In this document: piece after piece, positions 33,698-41,548 of the stretch
Numbering within the stretch: position 1 is the stretch's first letter
Layout of the letters: each line of letters opens with the position of its first letter
NCBI GenBank assembly: GCA_050953365.1
Contig: JBMNMN010000007.1
Span: 1 to 49,201 of the forward strand
Length of the DNA: 49,201 nt
Reading direction: 5' to 3'
Source of the DNA: UBA1426 sp050953365
GTDB taxonomy: Bacteria > Bacillota > Clostridia > Peptostreptococcales > Anaerovoracaceae
Made by a program: the position numbers and the translations under genes
Notes under the pieces: generated by a model
Told to the model about the DNA's origin: nothing
The model's database searches: none
What the model saw: the letters and a program-made list of their open reading frames with translations, nothing else

Positions 33698-33757
33698 CAT
33701 AAATCGGTTCGTCATAAATCGGTTCGCACATAAATCGGCTCGCGCATAAAATCGGTG
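33698..33757. repeat. 14- to 16-bp short tandem repeat, four copies
   Basis: CATAAATCGGTTCG at 33698-33711 and 33713-33726, with CATAAATCGGCTCG at 33729-33742 and a degraded fourth copy at 33745. It lies just past the rpmE terminator. Confidence 0.8.
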
Positions 33758-33765
33758 TTCCTTTT

Positions 33766-33797
33766 AAAAAAACCGGAAATGTGCGTTTCCGGTTTTT
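33766..33797 (-). terminator. Intrinsic terminator of rpmE
   Basis: AAACCGGAAA pairs with TTTCCGGTTT around a CGCAC-type loop; a T run follows on the minus strand. Confidence 0.88.
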
Positions 33798-33805
33798 TTG
33801 GGTCA

Positions 33806-34006
33806 TTATTCGATGTTGAACTTTTTCTTGAATTTCTCGACACGGCCACCGCGGTTGATAAATTTCTGTTGGCCCGTAAAGAACGGGTGGCAGGAAGAGC
33901 AGACATCCAATCTCATCTCTTCTTTTGTCGATTTTGTTATGAACTCGTTTCCGCATGCACAGGTAACTTTACATTCTACGTATACAGGATGAATTCCTTC
34001 TTTCAT
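33806..34006 (-). CDS. rpmE: 50S ribosomal protein L31, zinc-binding type
   Basis: 66 residues from ATG 34006, preceded by GGAAGGTG; a GTG at 34015 is the longer alternative. The cysteines of the C+ form are present (VECKVTCACGNEF and VCSSCHPFFTG), so zinc is bound and the protein can serve as a zinc store. Monocistronic between its promoter and terminator. Confidence 0.97.
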   Translation of the reverse strand: MKEGIHPVYVECKVTCACGNEFITKSTKEEMRLDVCSSCHPFFTGQQKFINRGGRVEKFKKKFNIE

Positions 34007-34068
34007 CGTTTTCACCTTCCTTAAAATCTATATCTATCAAAGTTACACTCCTCAAATACAGCTATTCT

Positions 34069-34097
34069 ATGTTAGCACAGGCGATATGGAAAGGCAA
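34069..34097 (-). promoter_or_regulatory. Probable promoter of rpmE
   Basis: On the minus strand TTGCCT (34097-34092), 17-bp spacer, TAACAT (34074-34069). Confidence 0.65.
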
Positions 34098-34395
34098 GTA
34101 CTTTTTTGTAATGAAACAATTTCCAAAAATAGGTTTAAATTACGGTCAATTTCACGGTGAATTTACCGTCAATGCGACCCAGGACAAGATCCCGAAATTA
34201 CCACCGGCAAAATTTTAGTTGTACTTTCAGTTGCACGTAGATTTGCTCTATTCTATGTAAATACCTAAAACTCCATGTAAATTCCTAAACCGAGGATTGG
34301 GGCAACTGATTTAAATCGGAAAACAAGAGGTTGCTGCCATCAAAGTTATTTCAAAGGCTGAGGACTTGATCGGCCTTGTAAATAGTAACAAAAAA
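34098..34395. other. Intergenic region
   Basis: About 300 bp with no gene. I see only short internal echoes: TACGGTCAATTTCACGGTGA then TTTACCGTCAA, and CTATGTAAATACCTAAA then CCATGTAAATTCCTAAA. Confidence 0.5.
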
Positions 34396-34525
34396 ATGTG
34401 CAAAAAATCGAGTTGTGTGTGGATTTTAGGGGGAACAACCTTGAGATTCTACACATAAGTCAATATTTTGCACAAAAAAGACCGTTTTACGACTTCCGAT
34501 CCACACATAACTCCATTTTTTGCTC
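34396..34525. repeat. REP-like cluster, family A, second locus
   Basis: Same element as near argD: a direct copy at about 34396-34422 (GTGCAAAAAATCGAG...), an inverted diverged copy at about 34448-34474, and another inverted copy at about 34500-34525. The first two could fold back on each other. They lie between rpmE and the DUF2975-like gene. Confidence 0.8.
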
Positions 34526-34566
34526 AAAATGTCATCGAATACGATGGTGCCAGATATTACTAAGCA

Positions 34567-34625
34567 TATATTTATCGAAAAACGATAAATATATATTGAC
34601 ATTCAATAATATGTCGCCTTATAAT
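34567..34625 (+). promoter_or_regulatory. Promoter with adjacent inverted-repeat operator
   Basis: TTGACA (34596-34601), 18-bp spacer, TATAAT (34620-34625). Immediately upstream, ATATTTATCG and CGATAAATAT flank AAAAA (about 34568-34592). This is a likely binding site for the small HTH regulator encoded second in the operon. Confidence 0.75.
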
Positions 34626-34658
34626 GAATGCGAAATAACAAACCGACAGAAAGGAATT

Positions 34659-35114
34659 ATGGGTATGTGGAATGCTGATAAATCCGTTGTTTTGTCCTTA
34701 ATATGCACAAAATTGGTGATGCTGCTCGTTGTTGTCTTTGCTTTTGTGGCGCCTAATATCGTGGATTACTATTTGGGGTACACGGCAGCCATAAATTCAG
34801 ACATCGCCTCGGATTTCCTTGTTACCGTCTATACCTGCTGCGTACCGGCATTGATTGCGCTGTTTTGTCTTGACCGGCTGCTGACTAATATAAAAAGGAA
34901 AGAAGTATTCATTGAAAAGAACGTAAGATACCTTCGCTGGATTTCCTGGTGTTGTTTTGTCGTATCCGCTCTCATACTTATCGGGGCCTTTTCGACCCTG
35001 CTTCTTTTCATAGTGGCGATTGCGGCAGCTTTTATCGGATTAATACTTCGGGTAGTGAAGAATGTCATTGAGCAGGCGATGATCATCAAAAACGAAAACG
35101 ACCTTACGATATAG
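34659..35114 (+). CDS. DUF2975-like four-helix membrane protein
   Basis: About 151 residues with four predicted membrane segments (SLICTKLVMLLVVVFAFVAP, LVTVYTCCVPALIALFCL, ISWCCFVVSALILIGAF, LLFIVAIAAAFIGLILRVV). The arrangement and partner match the DUF2975 family, which is found with a small Cro/CI-type regulator. A frame is open from 34398, but that part is REP-like sequence; ATG 34659 follows AGAAAGGA and the promoter. Function unknown; stress or membrane response is often suggested for the family. Confidence 0.8.
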   Translation: MGMWNADKSVVLSLICTKLVMLLVVVFAFVAPNIVDYYLGYTAAINSDIASDFLVTVYTCCVPALIALFCLDRLLTNIKRKEVFIEKNVRYLRWISWCCFVVSALILIGAFSTLLLFIVAIAAAFIGLILRVVKNVIEQAMIIKNENDLTI

Positions 35115-35129
35115 ACAGGAGGGAAAAGC

Positions 35130-35357
35130 ATGCCCATCGTAGTAAATCTTGATGTTGTTATGGCAAAACGGAAAAAGTCTGCCGGCGAGCTTGCCGAAGA
35201 AATCGGCATCACTCCTGCCAATCTTTCTATTTTAAAAAACAATAAGGCCAAGGCCATTCGATTTTCTACTCTGGAGGAGATCTGCAAGGCATTGGACTGC
35301 CAGCCGGGGGATATCCTGGAGTATGTAGAAGATGCTCCGGAGCTTATTGAGGATTAG
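35130..35357 (+). CDS. Cro/CI-type HTH regulator, YozG-like
   Basis: 75 residues with one XRE-type helix-turn-helix (KKSAGELAEEIGITPANLSILKNNKAKAIRFSTLEEICKALDC, given here only as the region of residues 16-58). AGGAGGG lies ahead of the ATG. Paired with the DUF2975-like gene 15 bp upstream, it probably binds the TTTATCG/CGATAAA inverted repeat at the promoter and controls the pair. Confidence 0.88.
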   Translation: MPIVVNLDVVMAKRKKSAGELAEEIGITPANLSILKNNKAKAIRFSTLEEICKALDCQPGDILEYVEDAPELIED

Positions 35358-35414
35358 GAGCGAGAAATTAACAGTTCTTATTTAGGATTAAGGGGTTAGA
35401 GAGGATTTGATGAG

Positions 35415-37037
35415 ATGAATGAGAGGTTATCAGGGGATTATTATCTAGAGAAGAATCATACAGAAATAAAATTTACGAAATCGGATTTCGGATTTGCAAT
35501 CGCTATGCTTGTGTGCGGATTCCTGTATTGGAACCTCATTCGCTTTGATACCTTAGGCGCGGGCGTCAGCCTGTTTGCAGCGGTTCTATGCGTCCTTACA
35601 GTTGTGTATCTGCAGAAAAGCGGAATTCGTCCCACAAAAGCAAGCCTTGCATATCTGGGAGTGGTGGCTTTATCCGCAGTCAATTTCATTTTATTTGATA
35701 ATATGGAGCTAAAGGGTTTAAACTTCCTGTTTCTTACTTTGGCTTTTGTTTACTGGATTGCAGTAATTACGGGAAGGCGGTTGGAAGGAAGATTGTCTGT
35801 TTCCATAATCGGCGACGTAGTGAATCAACTGCTGCTGGTGCCTTTCTATAATTTTGGCTGTGGATTATTAGGAATAAAGGAAAGAACCGGCGGCAATCGG
35901 CGCAGTAAAGGTGTTTTAAACGCACTTTTAGGAATTCTTATATCTATTCCTGTGCTCTTCATTGTGGTTTCGCTTCTCATGAATGCCGACGCTGCATTTG
36001 AGCATTTGATGCGCAGTATTCGTATTTCAATTTCTGAGGATATTCTGGAGTATTTTATTCAAATTGTCTTGGGAATACCCGTTGCATCCTATCTGTTTGG
36101 ACTGATTTACGGCAATCTCCGCAACAGGCACACAGGGCACATCACTTCGTCATCCTTTGAGAAAACCAGCAGGGCGCTGCGGTTTGTGCCGGGCATTACC
36201 GTGTATTCGGCGTTGACGTTATTGAATGCGGTCTTCCTGATTTTTTTCCTGTCCCAGACATCTTATCTGTTTTCGGCTTTTAATGACCGGCTTCCCGAAG
36301 CCATGACCTATGCCCAGTATGCAAGAAGGGGATTTTTCGAGCTTTGCGCGGTAGCGGGCATCAATTTATTTGTAATCGGCGCAGCGCATATGCTAACAGA
36401 CAGAGGGGGGAAGTCGATGCGCGGAGAAGCAGGATCTGCAGGCGGAGGAGAGGTTGGTTCCGAAATGGCAGACGGGAGAAAATTTGACAGCGAACCCCCA
36501 AGAATGCTGAAAATCGAGACGATTACGCTGTGTGTATTCACGCTATTGTTGATTGCCACGGCCCTGAGCAAAATGATACTCTATATCAACTACTATGGGC
36601 TGACTCAATTGCGGGTCTATACCACCTGGTTTATGTTAATGCTGGCCATCCTGTTCGTGATCATAATTTTGAGGCAGTTTAGGCATTTCAACGGCACAAA
36701 GGTGGCAGGCATCAGCTTTATCATCTGTTTCCTGCTTCTCTGCTACGCGAATGTGGACGGCATGATTGCGAAATACAACATCGACCGCTACTTGGAAGGA
36801 AGCCTGGAAAGTGTGGATGTAGCGGCTCTGGGACAATTGTCGGATGCGGCCGTTCCTCATATGTATAATTTGTACGAAAAGACGCCGGATCAAGGTTTGA
36901 AGAGAAGTCTCAAAATGCACATTGTGGGAGAACGGGAAGAGGATGTTTTCCAAATGGCAAGGGAAAATACCTTTCGGGATTTCAATGTGCAGGCCCATAA
37001 GGCGGACCGGATCAGGCAGCAAATAATAAAGGATTAA
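35415..37037 (+). CDS. DUF4173/DUF4153-like polytopic membrane protein
   Basis: 540 residues with about ten to twelve membrane segments. Family-typical phrases include LPEAMTYAQYARRGFFELCAVAGINL near residue 300 (split by hydrophilic residues) and NIDRYLEGSLESVDVAALGQLSDAAVPH near residue 455. A soluble Gly/Glu-rich insert (GKSMRGEAGSAGGGEVGSEM) sits between two helices at about residues 333-352. The end is hydrophilic. Function unknown. It is likely in the same operon as the HTH gene, 57 bp downstream. Confidence 0.8.
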   Translation: MNERLSGDYYLEKNHTEIKFTKSDFGFAIAMLVCGFLYWNLIRFDTLGAGVSLFAAVLCVLTVVYLQKSGIRPTKASLAYLGVVALSAVNFILFDNMELKGLNFLFLTLAFVYWIAVITGRRLEGRLSVSIIGDVVNQLLLVPFYNFGCGLLGIKERTGGNRRSKGVLNALLGILISIPVLFIVVSLLMNADAAFEHLMRSIRISISEDILEYFIQIVLGIPVASYLFGLIYGNLRNRHTGHITSSSFEKTSRALRFVPGITVYSALTLLNAVFLIFFLSQTSYLFSAFNDRLPEAMTYAQYARRGFFELCAVAGINLFVIGAAHMLTDRGGKSMRGEAGSAGGGEVGSEMADGRKFDSEPPRMLKIETITLCVFTLLLIATALSKMILYINYYGLTQLRVYTTWFMLMLAILFVIIILRQFRHFNGTKVAGISFIICFLLLCYANVDGMIAKYNIDRYLEGSLESVDVAALGQLSDAAVPHMYNLYEKTPDQGLKRSLKMHIVGEREEDVFQMARENTFRDFNVQAHKADRIRQQIIKD

Positions 37038-37215
37038 TCTGTATGTTCAAAATAAGTTAAAAGACAGTCCGTCAGATTGGGCGAAAGAGAGTGTGCAGTG
37101 GGCTGTGGCTAAGGGACTTTTGCAAGGTAAGGGAACCGGGCTTCTCGCTCCCCGGGCCAATGCCAAGCGCAGCGAGTGCGCCGCCATATTGCAAAGGTTT
37201 ATTCTTTCATATTGA
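37036..37215 (+). pseudogene. SLH-domain remnant
   Basis: Reads SDWAKESVQWAVAKGLLQGK, then a turn, then ANAKRSECAAILQRF. This matches one S-layer homology repeat (W-A-x-x-A/S-V-x-W-A, G-L-x-x-G, R-x-E-x-A-A-x-L-x-R-F). No start codon or signal peptide precedes it. It is probably the last piece of a lost surface protein. Confidence 0.75.
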
Positions 37216-37288
37216 TTTCGGCAATCCGGATTATATGCTTACCTATCGATTATGGCAAACCGGATTTTGCACTTATTTGTGGTAAAAC

Positions 37289-37330
37289 TAAAGAACGCTG
37301 AAATCCCAATAATTCAGCGTTCTTTGTTTA
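37289..37330. terminator. Intrinsic terminator, probably bidirectional
   Basis: AAAGAACGCTGAA pairs with TTCAGCGTTCTTT around a 10-nt loop; TGTTTACAT follows. Confidence 0.8.
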
Positions 37331-37395
37331 CATGTTATATATTGCGCGTTGTGGCGGTTATTGCGCTATCGGATACAGAATTGGCGCAAGGTAGA

Positions 37396-37820
37396 AATTA
37401 ACCATCCGGTGGGATTTTTATTAAAATGGTTTGCATCATTTAAAACCTGGGGAACAAAAGTAAACCATTTGGCAGATTTTTTTCCAAAATGGTTAACACG
37501 AGCCGGCAAATGGAGAAAGAAAGTTAACCATTTGCAAGAATTTCCCTCAAAATGGTTAGCATCGAATAGTGCTGAAGGTTGAAAAATAAGCCATTTTGCA
37601 ATGCTTTTTCTTAAATGGTTAATTGTAACTTGAGGATGAGAAAAAAAATTAACCATTTCCAACAATTCATTTTATAATGGTTAATATTTGAATCGTGGAA
37701 TGAGGCAGATGTTAACCATTTCTTTAGATTCTTACAGAAATGGTTAGCATTTGAACCAGTACGGGGAGTAAGGGTAAACCATTTTCTTATATTTTTACTG
37801 GAATGGTTAGTATTTCGAGT
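37396..37820. repeat. 63-bp-period tandem array, seven units
   Basis: AACCAT-type anchors lie at 37400, 37463, 37526, 37589, 37651, 37714 and 37777, one every 62-63 bp. Each unit holds AACCATTT and, about 20 bases on, AAATGGTTA, so each can fold as a short hairpin. The rest of the unit diverges strongly. 63 bp is 21 codons: both strands read as degenerate 21-residue repeats with NH(F/L) and KW(L/F). Confidence 0.85.
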
Positions 37821-37862
37821 CAAGGTAGGAAATAAGGTAAACGCGGGCTAGGAGACTCTTTT

Positions 37863-37902
37863 ATTGAATCGTTGCGTGCATAATTGAATCGTTGCATGCA
37901 TA
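37863..37902. repeat. 20-bp direct repeat, two copies
   Basis: ATTGAATCGTTGCGTGCATA at 37863-37882 and the same with one change at 37883-37902. Confidence 0.85.
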
Positions 37903-37931
37903 AAATACAGATGGAGAAAAACTCCATCTGT
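37903..37931 (-). terminator. Intrinsic terminator of the tRNA-Val/tRNA-Ala unit
   Basis: ACAGATGGAG pairs with CTCCATCTGT around TTTTT; on the minus strand ATTTTATGC follows. Confidence 0.8.
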
Positions 37932-37937
37932 TTTCTT

Positions 37938-38013
37938 TGGTGGAGAATAGGGGGATCGAACCCCTGGCCTCATGATTGCGAACCATGCGCTCTCCCAGCT
38001 GAGCTAATTCCCC
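37938..38013 (-). tRNA. tRNA-Ala (anticodon CGC)
   Basis: Minus-strand cloverleaf: acceptor GGGGAAT with ATTCTCC, D arm GCTCAGCTGGGAGAGC, anticodon stem CATGG with TCATG and loop TTCGCAA, T arm with GGTTCGATCC, and an encoded CCA end. CGC reads GCG (Ala). It lies 47 bp after tRNA-Val in the same unit. Confidence 0.92.
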
Positions 38014-38060
38014 GGGATGTTTATTTGCTATAAAAAGCCCCGGATATACCGGAGTATAAT

Positions 38061-38138
38061 TGGTGGGGACAGCGGGACTCGAACCTGCGACCTCATGCTT
38101 GTGACGCATGCGCTCTAACCAACTGAGACTATGCCCCC
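38061..38138 (-). tRNA. tRNA-Val (anticodon CAC)
   Basis: Minus-strand cloverleaf: acceptor GGGGGCA with TGTCCCC, D arm GTCTCAGTTGGTTAGAGC, anticodon stem CATGC with GCATG and loop GTCACAA, T arm with GGTTCGAGTCC, and an encoded CCA. Anticodon CAC reads GUG. Position 32 is G, where a pyrimidine is usual, so the identity rests on the stem phasing. Confidence 0.85.
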
Positions 38139-38189
38139 ACGCTTGTGCAATGCACTCAGATTGCGAGACCTGAATGCTAATGTAGGGAT

Positions 38190-38219
38190 ATTATAATACC
38201 TTTTTCCCTTGCGTGTCAA
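38190..38219 (-). promoter_or_regulatory. Promoter of the tRNA-Val/tRNA-Ala unit
   Basis: On the minus strand TTGACA (38219-38214), 18-bp spacer, TATAAT (38195-38190). Both boxes match consensus. Confidence 0.85.
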
Positions 38220-38331
38220 TGGATGAAAAGGTATACTTAAAAGAAATAAGTTGTTATGTAATACCCAAATTGCCAGCATAGGCTACCTATAAATTTATTC
38301 CGTTTGAATAACGGTTGGAGGAGCAAATCAC

Positions 38332-39282
38332 ATGAGAATAAACACTCGCAGAGCATCTGTTAACATAGTTCTTGTTATTGCCCTTGTTTTTTTGGCTGCG
38401 GCGGGAGTCTATGCCATAACGAATCTCAATTTAGACTCCCAGCGCCGATGAAGAAAACTACCTTCTCACCATTTCCGAAATAAGCGACCAGCATGAGCTA
38501 TCTGCGCCGGAGAATGCGGAAGCGGATCGAGTGATGCTCTATGAGCTGCCGGTGGGCTCCGTCATTTCCCTGACAGCCAAGACGGAGGGAATTTCTCACC
38601 AGATTACCTGTTACAACGAGCGCAACCGGAAGATCGATTCCTTTACCATGAGCCTTGACGGGTACGGCAGGGGAGAGAGGAAGGAGCTTGAAGCCGGAGA
38701 AACTGTATCCTATGCGGTCACTTACAGCGATATTGATTATGCCTTTATGAGCATTGACATTACGGAAGGCGAGGAAACGATTTCCTATTTCTTCCGAGTT
38801 GTGAAGGCGGAAGCGCCGCAGCAGTCAGAAGATGCCAAGGTTGAACTTATCGTCACTGCAATCCCCACCGGTTCAAAGGTGCTTGTGGACGGAGAACCGC
38901 AGGAATTTCTCGCCTACAACATCAACGACTATAATTATTTTAGATCTGCGCGATATTGCCGCAGTTTTGACCGGAACGGAAAAGCAGTTCAATGTCGAAT
39001 GGGATGCGAAATCCGACAGCATTTTGTTAACAACAGGTAAATCTTACACCATGCAAAAAGGCGATCTGGAAGGGAATCCTTCCGCGGAGAACAAGACTGG
39101 CTTGGCCACACAGTCTACAATTTATGTAGACGGAGAGGAAGTTGCCCTGGTTGCTTATAACATTGACGGCAACAACTATTTCAAGCTGCGGGATCTGGGA
39201 AAGGCTCTTGAACTTTGGCGTCGACTGGGATCCTGACACCAAGAGTATTCTGATAGATTCACATAAAGACTTTACGGAATAA
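38332..39282 (+). pseudogene. Degraded secreted protein with copper-amine-oxidase-like domains
   Basis: ATG 38332 follows GGAGGAG and starts a signal-peptide-like segment (VNIVLVIALVFLAAAGVYA), but that frame stops at 38451. The next frame carries on with ADEENYLLTISEISDQHELS and reaches VLVDGEPQEFLAYNIN. Two more shifts are needed, near 38942 and 39215, to read LRDIAAVLTGTEKQFNVEWD, IYVDGEEVALVAYNIDGNNY and VDWDPDTKSILIDSHKDFTE. These are repeats of the Cu_amine_oxidN1-like stalk domain common in clostridial surface proteins. At least three frameshifts make it a pseudogene unless they are sequencing errors. Confidence 0.85.
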
Positions 39283-39387
39283 AGTTCCGCATAAAGGTTA
39301 ACCTTTCCGCACATAAGCCGTAAGAAAATAAATTTTGGGGATTGAAATCATATCGGCAGTTATGCTATCATAAGAGGGCTGAGTTTT

Positions 39388-39463
39388 GGGGCTATAGCGC
39401 AGTTGGGAGCGCGTTTGACTGGCAGTCAAAAGGTCAGGGGTTCGAATCCCCTTAGCTCCACCA
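39388..39463 (+). tRNA. tRNA-Ala (anticodon GGC)
   Basis: Cloverleaf: acceptor GGGGCTA with TAGCTCC, D arm GCGCAGTTGGGAGCGC, anticodon stem TTTGA with TCAAA and loop CTGGCAG, T arm with GGTTCGAATCC, and an encoded CCA. GGC reads GCC. A phage-type integrase lies 200 bp downstream, so its 3' end is a probable attachment site. Confidence 0.93.
39435..39463 (+). other. Candidate attachment site (tRNA-Ala 3' end)
   Basis: The T arm and acceptor end of tRNA-Ala(GGC) are where integrases of this class usually recombine. The integrase faces the tRNA and AT-rich accessory DNA begins just after it. No second copy of this segment is seen in the window, so the other end of the element would lie beyond 49201. 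Confidence 0.5.
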
Positions 39464-39466
39464 AAG

Positions 39467-39505
39467 AAACCCTGCAATTGCAATGGCTGCAGGGTTTTTG
39501 TTTTT
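39467..39505 (+). terminator. Intrinsic terminator after tRNA-Ala(GGC)
   Basis: AAACCCTGCA pairs with TGCAGGGTTT across a 12-nt loop; TTGTTTTTT follows. Confidence 0.88.
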
Positions 39506-39670
39506 TGCGGCATTCAGCCGCTGTTTATTTTAAGTCCTTATTGGGTCCTTGTTGATGAAAAATGGGGCCTTTTGCATGGCTTTTAGACTTATGAAAGCAG
39601 TCTGACAATAATGACAAAATAGGAAAAGGGGCATAGATTATGCCTCGTTTTTCGTTACATAATTGAGAGT

Positions 39671-41020
39671 TTATTTTGATTGCCTTGCCGGGTTTATTAC
39701 ATTGGCCACAAGGTCCGCTGCCATCTGTTCCGCTGTCTTAATACTGTGGCTATATATTTTTATCGTGGTGGCCGTTGTGCTGTGCCCGGCCAGTTTCGCC
39801 ACGGTGGGTAGTGGGACTCCCTGCATTATCATCAACGATACGTTTGTATGCCTTAGGCTGTGGATATTGAAGTCAGGGAGATCCGTCTTTGCAATGAACC
39901 TTTTTAGCCATCTTAGAACTGTATCCGGGTGCATCGGAATCCCATTGAACTGCGTAAACAGCCTGTCTATGTTCTTATAGTCATTACAGTTTGCCGTTTG
40001 TGGGCAATACGGTCTTTGTTTATCCTTCCTCTGCTTGCAGAGGTTCCAGTTATCACAGTGCTTCTCTTCAGCGTTTTCCGGGTTCGCCTTCCAATATGGG
40101 CCGACCTTTAACCTTTGCTCATTCTGCCAGGCCTTATACTGTTTGAGCAGGGCCATCACTTCCGGAGCTACCCGGATCACTCTCTCTGAAGAAGTGTTCT
40201 TCGTTTCCTTGGTGAAGATCCCTTTTCCACTGATGTATTGGCTGGCTCTATTAACTGATATGAGGTTGTTGTCAAAGTCAATGTCTATCCACTCAAGGCC
40301 CATAGCTTCCCCGTTGCGGAGACCGGTATAAAGAAGCAGCATGATAAAAGTACGATACTCGATGGGGGCATTCTCGAGATAATCAACTAGCTTCAGTACT
40401 TCATCATCCTGTAAGTACTTCGGCTTCGGTTTGTTCCGCTTTGGCAATTCAATTCCTTTACCCAGGCATATATTATGACTGATATAGTCCCATTGTGTAG
40501 CTTTTGTGAGAATCGTTGATACAATCTTGTGGTAATGCAGAATTGTTGACGGTGATTTATACCTTTTAACTACCCGCGTGACGGTCTTTCCCTCTTCATC
40601 TTTTACCTTCTTTTCTAAAATCCGTGGTTCGCTGGCCAACTTGCTATATAACTCCTGAAGGTGCGCTTTCTTCAACTTTTGAAGAGGGATATGGCCGATC
40701 TCACGGTTAATATCAACAAGTAGTCTTTCGGCAAAGAAGAGGTACTTAGGACTACATTGCTTTTTTACATAGTCATTGATCCACTTCTCTGAAAATTCCT
40801 TGAACTTTACATTTTCAAAAACAAGCCCATTCTCAACCTTTTTCTCAAAATCAATTGTAACTCGATTAAGCTCCTTTTCAATCTGCTTTTCTGTCATTCC
40901 TGGGCTTGGACACCAAGTCATAGATTTCCTTATCTGTTTTCCCTCAGAATCATATCCGGCTCCTACTCTGATTCGATAACTAATTCCTTTTTTCCCTTCT
41001 ATCCTCTGAACGCTTGCCAT
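39671..41020 (-). CDS. Tyrosine recombinase (phage/ICE-type integrase)
   Basis: 449 residues. The N-terminal arm-binding domain (residues 1-55) is followed by a SAM-like core-binding domain (70-190) and the catalytic domain (200-430). The catalytic residues are R in LYTGLRNGEAMGLEW, H-x-x-R in HSLRHTNVSLM, H in LAGHSTT and Y in KIYSHS. An insert between the Arg and the HxxR box carries four spaced cysteines (CDNWNLC and YCPQTANC) and may bind zinc; this is uncommon. GGGGGG precedes the start. It probably integrates the island at tRNA-Ala(GGC). Confidence 0.94.
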   Translation of the reverse strand: MASVQRIEGKKGISYRIRVGAGYDSEGKQIRKSMTWCPSPGMTEKQIEKELNRVTIDFEKKVENGLVFENVKFKEFSEKWINDYVKKQCSPKYLFFAERLLVDINREIGHIPLQKLKKAHLQELYSKLASEPRILEKKVKDEEGKTVTRVVKRYKSPSTILHYHKIVSTILTKATQWDYISHNICLGKGIELPKRNKPKPKYLQDDEVLKLVDYLENAPIEYRTFIMLLLYTGLRNGEAMGLEWIDIDFDNNLISVNRASQYISGKGIFTKETKNTSSERVIRVAPEVMALLKQYKAWQNEQRLKVGPYWKANPENAEEKHCDNWNLCKQRKDKQRPYCPQTANCNDYKNIDRLFTQFNGIPMHPDTVLRWLKRFIAKTDLPDFNIHSLRHTNVSLMIMQGVPLPTVAKLAGHSTTATTIKIYSHSIKTAEQMAADLVANVINPARQSK

Positions 41021-41101
41021 ACATTACCCCCCTCTTTTTAATATGCTTCTCATTTCTCCTCTTATCTTTAACATAATCCATAAAATAAAGAGTAGTCAAA
41101 C

Positions 41102-41548
41102 TTAAGGAGAGTAAATCGAAGAATTTTCTCTAATACAAAAGCTGTGGTAGTCATAACTATATCGCATACATATTTTTAGAGATTCTATTGCAGCCAAAAA
41201 ATTCTTTGTGTTAAGCATGTTAAACGTCCATAGAACAGTATGCGCTTCGCCCTCAAAAGTATAATTGTTGTATAGATTAAATCCCAATGACACAAATTGC
41301 CTTTGACTAGAACAAAGGTCAATTTCTTCTACTCCTTTAGGGACAATATAATGCCCGCTAAAATCGTATAGATGTGTTTGAAACTTTTCAAAGAGGCTTT
41401 CATCAATAGCCATTAGATAGAATAGACTAATTCTTTCTGTATCGTCAGGATGTGTGTTGTCTTTTGCCAACAAGTGAAGTAACCGCTTTTTGTGATCCGA
41501 GTCTTTGAAATAAACCGACCCAATTGGATAATAGTGTCTACTACTCAT
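41102..41548 (-). CDS. DUF6075-like hypothetical protein
   Basis: 148 residues from ATG 41548, which follows GGAGGGAG by 6 bp; the frame is open further upstream to 41647 but without such a site. It contains HKKRLLHLLAKDNTHPDDTE, then RISLFYLMAIDESLFEKF, a YDFSGHYI stretch and VSLGFNLYNNYTF. I recall this order from the DUF6075 family, often found on mobile elements. No signal peptide or membrane segment. Function unknown. It stands next to the integrase and may be part of the element's accessory load. Confidence 0.7.
   Translation of the reverse strand: MSSRHYYPIGSVYFKDSDHKKRLLHLLAKDNTHPDDTERISLFYLMAIDESLFEKFQTHLYDFSGHYIVPKGVEEIDLCSSQRQFVSLGFNLYNNYTFEGEAHTVLWTFNMLNTKNFLAAIESLKICMRYSYDYHSFCIRENSSIYSP

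Noticed and set aside
34398..34658. 87-residue N-terminal extension of the DUF2975-like protein
   Set aside because: It translates the REP-like repeats and the promoter; the real start follows the promoter at 34659.
37396..37820. CRISPR array
   Set aside because: Period is regular, but only the hairpin arms are conserved and the repeats drift; no cas genes.
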